Source: Mesocentrotus franciscanus
Lineage: Eukaryota > Echinodermata > Echinoidea > Camarodonta > Strongylocentrotidae
Assembly (NCBI GenBank): GCA_037976565.1
Contig: CP137684.1
Span: 24,231,010 to 24,295,009, forward strand
Length of the DNA stretch: 64,000 bases
Direction of reading: 5' to 3'
Shown: positions 15,201 to 30,200 of the stretch, one piece after another
Layout of the letters: each line of letters starts with the position of its first letter
How positions within the stretch are numbered: position 1 is the stretch's first letter
The notes under the pieces: model-generated
Seen by the model: only the letters and a program-made list of their open reading frames with translations
What the model was told of the DNA's origin: nothing
The model's database searches: none
Made by a program: the position numbers and the translations under genes

Positions 15201-18200
15201 GTCTATTTCAAATTGAATCGTTATTATAAATGGCAAAGGGTACTGTAATGAAAAAGATGTGAATTTAAATTTTCTAATGTCCTTTGGACTTCATGATGAA
15301 GTACAACTTCTAATTCAAAGCATTCAGAATCCAAAGATTTGTAAAGATGTCACCAAAGGTGACACTCATTTGACATAATATTCTAACCATTGCAAGTAAA
15401 GGTGACACTAATTTGACATAACATTCTTACCATTGCAAGTACTAACGCCCTCAACAGTGCTTAATTCATATCCAGGGTCACATTCACAGCTGTAAGACCC
15501 GTCGGTGTCCACACATTCTCCATTTGCACAGAGCGATGCATCCGCAAGGCATTCGTCAACATCTAGCAAAAAACAAATTTTCAGCCATAGCAGTCAAGAT
15601 TTTTCTAAAGGTCTAGATAAATCAATTTTTAGCTGAAATTGGCATTCAATATTTATAACTCCAGTCTTTTATATTGTAAATAGTTAGAATTGATGTTCAA
15701 TGTAAATGTTTGGAAGCTAGGAAAAATAAAATGAAATCCCCAATTTATAAGTGAAAAAATGATTACAAAATTCACTCTCCATTGCTTATAATTGAGAAAG
15801 TTAAATGTCTATTTCAAATTGAATCGTTATTATAAATGGCAAAGGGTACTGTAATGAAAAAGATGTGAATTTAAATTTTCTAATGTCCTTTGGACTTCAT
15901 GATGAAGTACAACTTCTAATTTAAAGCATTCAGAATCCAAAGATTTGTAAAGATGTCACCAAAGGTGACACTCATTTTGACATAATATTCTAACCATTGC
16001 AAGTAAAGGTGACACTAATTTGACATAACATTCTTACCATTGCAAGTACTAACGCCCTCAACAGTGCTTAATTCATATCCAGGGTCACATTCACAGCTGT
16101 AAGACCCGTCGGTGTCCACACATTCTCCATTTGCACAGAGCGATGCATCCGCAAGGCATTCGTCAACATCTAGCAAAAGTAAACAAATTTTCAGCCATAG
16201 CAGTCAAGATTTTCTAAAGGTCTAGATGTATATTTTTTTTTAGCTGAAATTGGCATTACATATTTTAACTACAGTTTTTATATTGTAAATAAGTTAGAAT
16301 TGATGTTCAATGTAAATGTTTGGAAGCTAGGAGAAATTAAAATGAAATCACCAATTTGTAAATGAAAATAGTGATTACAAAATTCACTCTCCATTGCTTA
16401 TAATTGAGAAAGTTAAATGTCTATTTCAAATTGAATCGTTATTATAAATGGCAAAGGGTACTGTAATGAAAAAGATGTGAATTTAAATTTTCTAATGTCC
16501 TTTGGACTTCATGATGAAGTACAACTTCTAATTTAAAGCATTCAGAAGCCAAAGATTTGTAAAGATGTCACCAAAGGTGACACTCATTTTGACATAATAT
16601 TCTAACCATTGCAAGTAAAGGTGACACTAATTTGACATAACATTCTTACCATTGCAAGTACTAACGCCCTCAACAGTGCTTAATTCATATCCAGGGTCAC
16701 ATTCACAGCTGTAAGACCCGTCGGTGTCCACACATTCTCCATTTGCACAGAGCGATGCATCCGCAAGGCATTCGTCAACATCTAGCAAAAGTAAACAAAT
16801 TTTCAGCCATAGCAGTCAAGATTTTCTAAAGGTCTAGATGTATAATTTTTTTAGCTGAAATTGGCATTACATATTTTAACTACAGTTTTTTTATATTGTA
16901 AATAAGTTAGAATTGATGTTCAATGTAAATGTTTGGAAGCTAGGAGAAATAAAATGAAATCACCAATTCGTACGTGAAAATAGTGATTAAAAAATTCACT
17001 CTCCATTGCTAATAATTGAGAAAGTTAAATGTCTATTTCAAATTGAATCGTTATTATAAATGGCAAAGGGTACTGTAATGAAAAAAATGTGAATTTAAAT
17101 TTTCTAATGTCCTTTGGACTTCATGATGAAGTACAACTTCTAATTTAAAGCATTCAGAATCCAAAGATTTGTAAAGATGTCACCAAAGGTGACACTCATT
17201 TGACATAATATTCTAACCATTGCAAGTAAAGGTGACACTAATTTGACATAACATTCTTACCATTGCAAGTACTAACGCCCTCAACAGTGCTTAATTCATA
17301 TCCAGGGTCACATTCACAGCTGTAAGACCCGTCGGTGTCCACACATTCTCCATTTGCACAGAGCGATGCATCCGCAAGGCATTCGTCAACATCTAGCAAA
17401 AGTAAACAAATTTTCAGCCATAGCAGTCAAGATTTTCTAAAGGTCTAGATAAATCATTTTTTTAGCTGAAATTGGCATTAAATATTTTAACTACAGTTTT
17501 TTTATATTGTAAATAAGTTAGAATTGATGTTCAATGTAAATGTTTGGAAGCTAGGAAAAATTGAAATGAAATCACCAATTTGTAAATGAAAATAGTGATT
17601 ACAAAATTCACTCTCCATTGGTAATTATTGAGAAAGTTAAATGTCTATTTCAAATTGAATCGTTATTATAAATGGCAAAGGGTACTGTAATGAAAAAAAA
17701 GGTGAATTTAAATTTTCTAATGTCCTTTGGACTTCATGATGAAGTACAACTTCTAATTCAAAGCATTCAGAAGCCAAAGATTTGTAAAGATGTCACCAAA
17801 AGGTGAGACTCATTTGACATAATATTCTAACCATTGCAAGTAAAGGTGACACTAATTTGACATAACATTCTTACCATTGCAAGTACTAACGCCCTCAACA
17901 GTGCTTAATTCATATCCAGGGTCACATTCACAGCTGTAAGACCCGTCGGTGTCCACACATTCTCCATTTGCACAGAGCGATGCATCCGCAAGGCATTCGT
18001 CAACATCTAGCAAAAGTAAACAAATTTTCAGCCATAGCAGTCAAAATTTTCTAAATGTCTAGATAAATCAATTTTTATACTGAAATTGGCATTAAATATT
18101 TAGAACTCCAGTCTTTCATATTGTAAAAAAGTTAGAATCGATGTTCAATGTTAGTGTTTAGAAGCTAGGAAAAATAAAAATGAAATCCCCAATTTGTAAG

Positions 18201-21200
18201 TGAAAAAATGATTAAAAATTCACTCTCCATTGCTTATAATTGAGAAAGTTAAATGTCTATTTCAAATTGAATCGTTATTATAAATGGCAAAGGGTACTGT
18301 AATGAAAAAGATGTGAATTTAAATTTTCTAATGTCCTTTGGACTTCATGATGAAGTACAACTTCTAATTTAAAGCATTCAGAATCCAAAGATTTGTAAAG
18401 ATGTCACCAAAAGGTGACACTCATTTGACATAATATTCTAACCATTGCAAGTAAAGGTGACACTAATTTGACATAACATTCTTACCATTGCAAGTACTAA
18501 CGCCCTCAACAGTGCTTAATTCATATCCAGGGTCACATTCACAGCTGTAAGACCCGTCGGTGTCCACACATTCTCCATTTGCACAGAGCGATGCATCCGC
18601 AAGGCATTCGTCAACATCTAGCAAAAGTAAACAAATTTTCAGCCATAGCAGTCAAGATTTTCTAAAGGTCTAGATAAATAATTTTTTTGGCTGAAATTGG
18701 CATTACATATTTTAACTACAGTTTTTATATTGTAAATAAGTTAGAATTGATGTTCAATGTAAATGTTTGGAAGCTAGGAGAAATTAAAATGAAATCACCA
18801 ATTTGTAAATGAAAATAGTGATTACAAAATTCACTCTCCATTGCTTATAATTGAGAAAGTTAAATGTCTATTTCAAATTGAATCGTTATTATAAATGGCA
18901 AAGGGTACTGTAATGAAAAAGATGTGAATTTAAATTTTCTAATGTCCTTTGGACTTCATGATGAAGTACAACTTCTAATTTAAAGCATTCAGAATCCAAA
19001 GATTTGTAAAGATGTCACCAAAAGGTGACACTCATTTTGACATAATATTCTAACCATTGCAAGTAAAGGTGACACTAATTTGACATAACATTCTTACCAT
19101 TGCAAGTACTAACGCCCTCAACAGTGCTTAATTCATATCCAGGGTCACATTCACAGCTGTAAGACCCGTCGGTGTCCACACATTCTCCATTTGCACAGAG
19201 CGATGCATCCGCAAGGCATTCGTCAACATCTAGCAAAAGTAAACAAATTTTCAGCCATAGCAGTCAAGATTTTCTAAAGGTCTAGATAAATCAATTTTTT
19301 AGCTGAAATTGGCATTACATATTTATAACTACAGTCTTTTATATTGTAAATAAGTTAGAATTGATGTTCAATGTAAATGTTTGGAAGCTAGGAAAAATAA
19401 AATGAAATCACCAATTTGTAAATGAAAATAGTGATTACAAAATTCACTCTCCATTGCTTATAATTGAGAAAGTTAAATGTCTATTTCAAATTGAATCGTT
19501 ATTATAAATGGCAAAGGGTACTGTAATGAAAAAGATGTGAATTTAAATTTTCTAATGTCCTTTGGACTTCATGATGAAGTACAACTTCTAATTCAAAGCA
19601 TTCAGAATCCAAAGATTTGTAAAGATGTCACCAAAGGTGACACTCATTTTGACATAATATTCTAACCATTGCAAGTAAAGGTGACACTAATTTGACATAA
19701 CATTCTTACCATTGCAAGTACTAACGCCCTCAACAGTGCTTAATTCATATCCAGGGTCACATTCACAGCTGTAAGACCCGTCGGTGTCCACACATTCTCC
19801 ATTTGCACAGAGCGATGCATCCGCAAGGCATTCGTCAACATCTAGCAAAAGTAAACAAATTTTCAGCCATAGCAGTCAAGATTTTCTAAAGGTCTAGATG
19901 TATAATTTTTTTAGCTGAAATTGGCATTACATATTTTAACTACAGTTTTTATATTGTAAATAAGTTAGAATTGATGTTCAATGTAAATGTTTGGAAGCTA
20001 GGAGAAATTAAAATGAAATCACCAATTTGTAAATGAAAATAGTGATTACAAAATTCACTCTCCATTGCTTATAATTGAGAAAGTTAAATGTCTATTTCAA
20101 ATTGAATCGTTATTATAAATGGCAAAGGGTACTGTAATGAAAAAGATGTGAATTTAAATTTTCTAATGTCCTTTGGACTTCATGATGAAGTACAACTTCT
20201 AATTTAAAGCATTCAGAATCCAAAGATTTGTAAAGATGTCACCAAAAGGTGACACTCATTTGACATAATATTCTAACCATTGCAAGTAAAGGTGACACTA
20301 ATTTGACATAACATTCTTACCATTGCAAGTACTAACGCCCTCAACAGTGCTTAATTCATATCCAGGGTCACATTCACAGCTGTAAGACCCGTCGGTGTCC
20401 ACACATTCTCCATTTGCACAGAGCGATGCATCCGCAAGGCATTCGTCAACATCTAGCAAAAGTAAACAAATTTTCAGCCATAGCAGTCAAGATTTTCTAA
20501 AGGTCTAGATAAATAATTTTTTTAGCTGAAATTGGCATTACATATTTTAACTACAGTTTTTATATTGTAAATAAGTTAGAATTGATGTTCAATGTAAATG
20601 TTTGGAAGCTAGGAGAAATAAAATGAAATCACCAATTTGTAAATGAAAATAGTGATTAAAAATTCACTCTCCATTGCTAATAATTGAGAAAGTTAAATGT
20701 CTATTTCAAATTGAATCGTTATTATAAATGGCAAAGGGTACTGTAATGAAAAAGATGTGAATTTAAATTTTCTAATGTCCTTTGGACTTCATGATGAAGT
20801 ACAACTTCTAATTCAAAGCATTCAGAAGCCAAAGATTTGTAAAGATGTCACCAAAGGTGACACTCATTTGACATAATATTCTAACCATTGCAAGTAAAGG
20901 TGACACTAATTTGACATAACATTCTTACCATTGCAAGTACTAACGCCCTCAACAGTGCTTAATTCATATCCAGGGTCACATTCACAGCTGTAAGACCCGT
21001 CGGTGTCCACACATTCTCCATTTGCACAGAGCGATGCATCCGCAAGGCATTCGTCAACATCTAGCAAAAGTAAACAAATTTTCAGCCATAGCAGTCAAGA
21101 TTTTCTAAAGGTCTAGATAAATCAATTTTTATACTGAAATTGGCATTAAATATTTAGAACTCCAGTCTTTTATAATGTAAAATAGTTAGAATTGATGTTC

Positions 21201-24200
21201 AATGAAGGTGTTTGGAAGCTAGGAAAAATAAAAATGAAATCCCCAATTTATAAGTGAAAAAATGATTAAAAAATTCACTCTCCATTGCTTATAATTGAGA
21301 AAGTTAAATGTCTATTTCAAATTGAATCGTTATTATAAATGGCAAAGGGTACTGTAATGAAAAAGATGTGAATTTAAATTTTCTAATGTCCTTTGGACTT
21401 CATGATGAAGTACAACTTCTAATTTAAAGCATTCAGAATCCAAAGATTTGTAAAGATGTCACCAAAGGTGACACTCATTTGACATAATATTCTAACCATT
21501 GCAAGTAAAGGTGACACTAATTTGACATAACATTCTTACCATTGCAAGTACTAACGCCCTCAACAGTGCTTAATTCATATCCAGGGTCACATTCACAGCT
21601 GTAAGACCCGTCGGTGTCCACACATTCTCCATTTGCACAGAGCGATGCATCCGCAAGGCATTCGTCAACATCTAGCAAAAGTAAACAAATTTTCAGCCAT
21701 AGCAGTCAAGATTTTCTAAAGGTCTAGATAAATAATTTTTTTAGCTGAAATTGGCATTACATATTTTAACTACAGTTTTTATATTGTAAATAAGTTAGAA
21801 TTGATGTTCAATGTAAATGTTTGGAAGCTAGGAGAAATTAAAATGAAATCACCAATTTGTAAATGAAAATAGTGATTACAAAATTCACTCTCCATTGCTT
21901 ATAATTGAGAAAGTTAAATGTCTATTTCAAATTGAATCGTTATTATAAATGGCAAAGGGTACTGTAATGAAAAAGATGTGAATTTAAATTTTCTAATGTC
22001 CTTTGGACTTCATGATGAAGTACAACTTCTAATTCAAAGCATTCAGAATCCAAAGATTTGTAAAGATGTCACCAAAGGTGACACTCATTTGACATAATAT
22101 TCTAACCATTGCAAGTAAAGGTGACACTAATTTGACATAACATTCTTACCATTGCAAGTACTAACGCCCTCAACAGTGCTTAATTCATATCCAGGGTCAC
22201 ATTCACAGCTGTAAGACCCGTCGGTGTCCACACATTCTCCATTTGCACAGAGCGATGCATCCGCAAGGCATTCGTCAACATCTAGCAAAAGTAAACAAAT
22301 TTTCAGCCATAGCAGTCAAGATTTTCTAAAGGTCTAGATGTATAATTTTTTTAGCTGAAATTGGCATTACATATTTTAACTACAGTTTTTATATTGTAAA
22401 TAAGTTAGAATTGATGTTCAATGTAAATGTTTGGAAGCTAGGAGAAATAAAATGAAATCACCAATTTGTAAATGAAAATAGTGATTACAAAATTCACTCT
22501 CCATTGCTAATAATTGAGAAAGTTAAATGTCTATTTCAAATTGAATCGTTATTATAAATGGCAAAGGGTACTGTAATGAAAAAGATGTGAATTTAAATTT
22601 TCTAATGTCCTTTGGACTTCATGATGAAGTACAACTTCTAATTCAAAGCATTCAGAATCCAAAGATTTGTAAAGATGTCACCAAAGGTGACACTCATTTG
22701 ACATAATATTCTAACCATTGCAAGTAAAGGTGACACTAATTTGACATAACATTCTTACCATTGCAAGTACTAACGCCCTCAACAGTGCTTAATTCATATC
22801 CAGGGTCACATTCACAGCTGTAAGACCCGTCGGTGTCCACACATTCTCCATTTGCACAGAGCGATGCATCCGCAAGGCATTCGTCAACATCTAGCAAAAG
22901 TAAACAAATTTTCAGCCATAGCAGTCAAGATTTTCTAAAGGTCTAGATAAATAATTTTTTTGGCTGAAATTGGCATTACATATTTTAACTACAGTTTTTA
23001 TATTGTAAATAAGTTAGAATTGATGTTCAATGTAAATGTTTGGAAGCTAGGAGAAATTAAAATGAAATCACCAATTTGTAAATGAAAATAGTGATTACAA
23101 AATTCACTCTCCATTGCTAATAATTGAGAAAGTTAAATGTCTATTTCAAATTGAATCGTTATTATAAATGGCAAAGGGTACTGTAATGAAAAAGATGTGA
23201 ATTTAAATTTTCTAATGTCCTTTGGACTTCATGATGAAGTACAACTTCTAATTCAAAGCATTCAGAATCCAAAGATTTGTAAAGATGTCACCAAAGGTGA
23301 CACTCATTTTGACATAATATTCTAACCATTGCAAGTAAAGGTGACACTAATTTGACATAACATTCTTACCATTGCAAGTACTAACGCCCTCAACAGTGCT
23401 TAATTCATATCCAGGGTCACATTCACAGCTGTAAGACCCGTCGGTGTCCACACATTCTCCATTTGCACAGAGCGATGCATCCGCAAGGCATTCGTCAACA
23501 TCTAGCAAAAGTAAACAAATTTTCAGCCATAGCAGTCAAGATTTTCTAAAGGTCTAGATGTATAATTTTTTTAGCTGAAATTGGCATTACATATTTTAAC
23601 TACAGTTTTTATATTGTAAATAAGTTAGAATTGATGTTCAATGTAAATGTTTGGAAGCTAGGAGAAATTAAAATGAAATCACCAATTTGTAAATGAAAAT
23701 AGTGATTACAAAATTCACTCTCCATTGCTAATAATTGAGAAAGTTAAATGTCTATTTCAAATTGAATCGTTATTATAAATGGCAAAGGGTACTGTAATGA
23801 AAAAGATGTGAATTTAAATTTTCTAATGTCCTTTGGACTTCATGATGAAGTACAACTTCTAATTCAAAGCATTCAGAATCCAAAGATTTGTAAAGATGTC
23901 ACCAAAAGGTGACACTAATTTGACATAACATTCTTACCATTGCAAGTACTAACGCCCTCAACAGTGCTTAATTCATATCCAGGGTCACATTCACAGCTGT
24001 AAGACCCGTCGGTGTCCACACATTCTCCATTTGCACAGAGCGATGCATCCGCAAGGCATTCGTCAACATCTAGCAAAAGTAAACAAATTTTCAGCCATAG
24101 CAGTCAAGATTTTCTAAAGGTCTAGATAAATCATTTTTTTAGCTGAAATTGGCATTACATATTTTAACTACAGTTTTTATATTGTAAATAAGTTAGAATT

Positions 24201-27200
24201 GATGTTCAATGTAAATGTTTGGAAGCTAGGAGAAATTAAAATGAAATCACCAATTTGTAAATGAAAATAGTGATTACAAAATTCACTCTCCATTGCTAAT
24301 AATTGAGAAAGTTAAATGTCTATTTCAAATTGAATCGTTATTATAAATGGCAAAGGGTACTGTAATGAAAAAGATGTGAATTTAAATTTTCTAATGTCCT
24401 TTGGACTTCATGATGAAGTACAACTTCTAATTCAAAGCATTCAGAAGCCAAAGATTTGTAAAGATGTCACCAAAAGGTGAGACTCATTTGACATAATATT
24501 CTAACCATTGCAAGTAAAGGTGACACTAATTTGACATAACATTCTTACCATTGCAAGTACTAACGCCCTCAACAGTGCTTAATTCATATCCAGGGTCACA
24601 TTCACAGCTGTAAGACCCGTCGGTGTCCACACATTCTCCATTTGCACAGAGCGATGCATCCGCAAGGCATTCGTCAACATCTAGCAAAAGTAAACAAATT
24701 TTCAGCCATAGCAGTCAAGATTTTCTAAAGGTCTAGATAAATCAATTTTTTATACTGAAATTGGCATTACATATTTAGAACTCCAGTTTTCATATTGTAA
24801 AAAAGTTAGAATTGATGTTCAATGTAAATGTTTGGAAGCTAGGAAAATTAAAATGAAATCACCAATTTGTAAGTGAAAATAGTGATTACAAAATTCACTC
24901 TCCATTGCTTATAATTGAGAAAGTTAAATGTCTATTTCAAATTGAATCGTTATTATAAATGGCAAAGGGTACTGTAATGAAAAAGATGTGAATTTAAATT
25001 TTCTAATGTCCTTTGGACTTCATGATGAAGTACAACTTCTAATTTAAAGCATTCAGAATCCAAAGATTTGTAAAGATGTCACCAAAGGTGACACTCATTT
25101 GACATAATATTCTAACCATTGCAAGTAAAGGTGACACTAATTTGACATAACATTCTTACCATTGCAAGTACTAACGCCCTCAACAGTGCTTAATTCATAT
25201 CCAGGGTCACATTCACAGCTGTAAGACCCGTCGGTGTCCACACATTCTCCATTTGCACAGAGCGATGCATCCGCAAGGCATTCGTCAACATCTAGCAAAA
25301 GTAAACAAATTTTCAGCCATAGCAGTCAAGATTTTCTAAAGGTCTAGATAAATAATTTTTTTGGCTGAAATTGGCATTACATATTTTAACTACAGTTTTT
25401 ATATTGTAAATAAGTTAGAATTGATGTTCAATGTAAATGTTTGGAAGCTAGGAGAAATTAAAATGAAATCACCAATTTGTAAATGAAAATAGTGATTACA
25501 AAATTCACTCTCCATTGCTTATAATTGAGAAAGTTAAATGTCTATTTCAAATTGAATCGTTATTATAAATGGCAAAGGGTACTGTAATGAAAAAGATGTG
25601 AATTTAAATTTTCTAATGTCCTTTGGACTTCATGATGAAGTACAACTTCTAATTTAAAGCATTCAGAATCCAAAGATTTGTAAAGATGTCACCAAAAGGT
25701 GACACTCATTTGACATAATATTCTAACCATTGCAAGTAAAGGTGACACTAATTTGACATAACATTCTTACCATTGCAAGTACTAACGCCCTCAACAGTGC
25801 TTAATTCATATCCAGGGTCACATTCACAGCTGTAAGACCCGTCGGTGTCCACACATTCTCCATTTGCACAGAGCGATGCATCCGCAAGGCATTCGTCAAC
25901 ATCTAGCAAAAGTAAACAAATTTTCAGCCATAGCAGTCAAGATTTTCTAAAGGTCTAGATAAATCATTTTTTTGGCTGAAATTGGCATTACATATTTTAA
26001 CTACAGTTTTTTTATATTGTAAATAAGTTAGAATTGATGTTCAATGTAAATGTTTGGAAGCTAGGAGAAATTAAAATGAAATCACCAATTTGTAAATGAA
26101 AATAGTGATTACAAAATTCACTCTCCATTGCTAATAATTGAGAAAGTTAAATGTCTATTTCAAATTGAATCGTTATTATAAATGGCAAAGGGTACTGTAA
26201 TGAAAAAGATGTGAATTTAAATTTTCTAATGTCCTTTGGACTTCATGATGAAGTACAACTTCTAATTTAAAGCATTCAGAATCCAAAGATTTGTAAAGAT
26301 GTCACCAAAGGTGAGACTCATTTGACATAATATTCTAACCATTGCAAGTAAAGGTGACACTAATTTGACATAACATTCTTACCATTGCAAGTACTAACGC
26401 CCTCAACAGTGCTTAATTCATATCCAGGGTCACATTCACAGCTGTAAGACCCGTCGGTGTCCACACATTCTCCATTTGCACAGAGCGATGCATCCGCAAG
26501 GCATTCGTCAACATCTAGCAAAAGTAAACAAATTTTCAGCCATAGCAGTCAAGATTTTCTAAAGGTCTAGATAAATCAATTTTTAGCTGAAATTGGCATT
26601 ACATATTTATAACTCCAGTTTTTCATATTGTAAAAAGTTAGAATTGATGTTCAATGTAAGTGTTTGGAAGCTAGGAAAATAAAAATGAAATCCCCAATTG
26701 GTAAATAAAAATAGTGATTACAAAATTCACTCTCCATTGCTAATAATTGAGAAAGTTAAATGTCTATTTCAAATTGAATCGTTATTATAAATGGCAAAGG
26801 GTACTGTAATGAAAAAGATGTGAATTTAAATTTTCTAATGTCCTTTGGACTTCATGATGAAGTACAACTTCTAATTCAAAGCATTCAGAAGCCAAAGATT
26901 TGTAAAGATGTCACCAAAAGGTGAGACTCATTTGACATAATATTCTAACCATTGCAAGTAAAGGTGACACTAATTTGACATAACATTCTTACCATTGCAA
27001 GTACTAACGCCCTCAACAGTGCTTAATTCATATCCAGGGTCACATTCACAGCTGTAAGACCCGTCGGTGTCCACACATTCTCCATTTGCACAGAGCGATG
27101 CATCCGCAAGGCATTCGTCAACATCTAGCAAAAGTAAACAAATTTTCAGCCATAGCAGTCAAGATTTTCTAAAGGTCTAGATGTATAATTTTTTTTAGCT

Positions 27201-30200
27201 GAAATTGGCATTACATATTTAGAACTCCACTCTTTCATAGAGGAAAAAGTTAGAAGGGATGTTCAATGTAAGTGTTTGGAAGCTAGGAAAAATAAAAATG
27301 AAATCCCCAATTTATAAGTGAAAAAAATGATTAAAAAATTCACTCTCCATTGCTTATAATTGAGAAAGTTAAATGTCTATTTCAAATTGAATCGTTATTA
27401 TAAATGGCAAAGGGTACTGTAATGAAAAAGATGTGAATTTAAATTTTCTAATGTCCTTTGGACTTCATGATGAAGTACAACTTCTAATTTAAAGCATTCA
27501 GAATCCAAAGATTTGTAAAGATGTCACCAAAAGGTGGCACTCATTTTGACATAACATTCTTACCATTGCAAGTACTAACGCCCTCAACAGTGCTTAATTC
27601 ATATCCAGGGTCACATTCACAGCTGTAAGACCCGTCGGTGTCCACACATTCTCCATTTGCACAGAGCGATGCATCCGCAAGGCATTCGTCAACATCTAGC
27701 AAAAGTAAACAAATTTTCAGCCATAGCAGTCAAGATTTTCTAAAGGTCTAGATAAATTATTTTTTTTAGCTGAAATTGGCATTACATATTTTAACTACAG
27801 TTTTTATATTGTAAATAAGTTAGAATTGATGTTCAATGTAAATGTTTGGAAGCTAGGAGAAATTTAAATGAAATCACCAATTTGTAAATGAAAATAGTGA
27901 TTACAAAATTCACTCTCCATTGCTAATAATTGAGAAAGTTAAATGTCTATTTCAAATTGAATCGTTATTATAAATGGCAAAGGGTACTGTAATGAAAAAG
28001 ATGTGAATTTAAATTTTCTAATGTCCTTTGGACTTCATGATGAAGTACAACTTCTAATTCAAAGCATTCAGAATCCAAAGATTTGTAAAGATGTCACCAA
28101 AAGGTGACACTCATTTGACATAATATTCTAACCATTGCAAGTAAAGGTGACACTAATTTGACATAACATTCTTACCATTGCAAGTACTAACGCCCTCAAC
28201 AGTGCTTAATTCATATCCAGGGTCACATTCACAGCTGTAAGACCCGTCGGTGTCCACACATTCTCCATTTGCACAGAGCGATGCATCCGCAAGGCATTCG
28301 TCAACATCTAGCAAAAAGTAAACAAATCTTCAGCCATAGCAGTCAAAATTTTTCTAAATGTCTAGATAAATCAATTTTTATACTGAAATTGGCATTAAAT
28401 ATTTAGAACTCCACTCTTTCATAGAGTAAAAAGTTAGAAGGGATGTTCAATGTAAGTGTTTGGAAGCTAGGAAAAATTAAAATGAAATCCCCAATTTATA
28501 AGTGAAAAAAATGATTAAAAATTCACTCTCCATTGCTTATAATTGAGAAAGTTAAATGTCTATTTCAAATTGAATCGTTATTATAAATGGCAAAGGGTAC
28601 TGTAATGAAAAAGATGTGAATTTAAATTTTCTAATGTCCTTTGGACTTCATGATGAAGTACAACTTCTAATTTAAAGCATTCAGAATCCAAAGATTTGTA
28701 AAGATGTCACCAAAAGGTGGCACTCATTTTGACATAACATTCTTACCATTGCAAGTACTAACGCCCTCAACAGTGCTTAATTCATATCCAGGGTCACATT
28801 CACAGCTGTAAGACCCGTCGGTGTCCACACATTCTCCATTTGCACAGAGCGATGCATCCGCAAGGCATTCGTCAACATCTAGCAAAAGTAAACAAATTGT
28901 CAGCCATAGCAGTCAAGATTTTTCTAAAGGTCTAGATAAATCAATTTTTAAGCTGAAATTGGCATTAATATATTTTATAACTCCAGTCTTTCATATTGTA
29001 AAAAAGTTAGAATGGATGTTCAATGTAAGTGTTTAGAAGCTAGGAGAAATAAAATGAAATCACCAATTTGTAAATGAAAATAATGATTAAAAAATCACTC
29101 TCCATTGCTAATAATTGAGAAAGTTAAATGTCTATTTCAAATTGAATCGTTATTATAAATGGCAAAGGGTACTGTAATGAAAAAGATGTGAATTTAAATT
29201 TTCTAATGTTCTTTGGACTTCATGATGAAGTACAACTTCTAATTTAAAGCATTCAGAATCCAAAGATTTGTAAAGATGTCACCAAAAGGTGACACTCATT
29301 TGACATAACATTCTTACCATTGCAAGTACTAACGCCCTCAACAGTGCTTAATTCATATCCAGGGTCACATTCACAGCTGTAAGACCCGTCGGTGTCCACA
29401 CATTCTCCATTTGCACAGAGCGATGCATCCGCAAGGCATTCGTCAACATCTAGCAAAAAGTAAACAAATTTTCAGCCATAGCAGTCAAAATTTTCTAAAT
29501 GTCTAGATAAATCAATTTTTATACTGAAATTGGCATTAAATATTTAGAACTCCACTCTCATAGAGTAAAAAAGTTAGAATGGATGTTCAATGTAAGTGTT
29601 TGGAAGCTAGGAAAATAAAAATGAAATCCCCAATTTGTAAGTGAAAATAGTGATTAAAAATTCACTCTCCATTGCTAATAATTGAGAAAGTTAAATGTCT
29701 ATTTCAAATTGAATCGTTATTATAAATGGCAAAGGGTACTGTAATGAAAAAGATGTGAATTTAAATTTTCTAATGTCCTTTGGACTTCATGATGAAGTAC
29801 AACTTCTAATTCAAAGCATTCAGAATCCAAAGATTTGTAAAGATGTCACCAAAGGTGACACTCATTTTGACATAATATTCTAACCATTGCAAGTAAAGGT
29901 GACACTAATTTGACATAACATTCTTACCATTGCAAGTACTAACGCCCTCAACAGTGCTTAATTCATATCCAGGGTCACATTCACAGCTGTAAGACCCGTC
30001 GGTGTCCACACATTCTCCATTTGCACAGAGCGATGCATCCGCAAGGCATTCGTCAACATCTAGCAAAAGTAAACAAATTTTCAGCCATAGCAGTCAAGAT
30101 TTTCTAAAGGTCTAGATAAATCATTTTTTTAGCTGAAATTGGCATTAAATATTTTAACTACAGTTTTTATATTGTAAATAAGTTAGAATTGATGTTCAAT

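Larger units (their letters stand above)
1..18006 (-). repeat. EGF-exon tandem array, units 1-30
   Basis: Unit length is about 611 bp. Exon left edges (each exon runs 132 bp from there) are 132, 742, 1355, 1969, 2583, 3200, 3813, 4417, 5028, 5640, 6254, 6866, 7479, 8087, 8700, 9311, 9923, 10536, 11147, 11759, 12370, 12978, 13590, 14204, 14821, 15431, 16038, 16650, 17261 and 17875. All 30 appear to encode the same protein repeat. The introns differ by homopolymer lengths and a few diagnostic substitutions that sort them into families. A family with ccattggtaattattgag recurs at 2323, 4771, 8440, 13944 and 17615, and a four-unit block of families recurs at exons 742, 6866, 12370 and 16038. All 30 units carry the 43-bp nested duplication next to the exon. 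The array continues past the left window edge. Confidence 0.93.

Noticed and set aside
28821..29036. Plus-strand open frame of 71 codons
   Set aside because: Antisense to an EGF exon and intron; composition and position are explained by the exon on the other strand.
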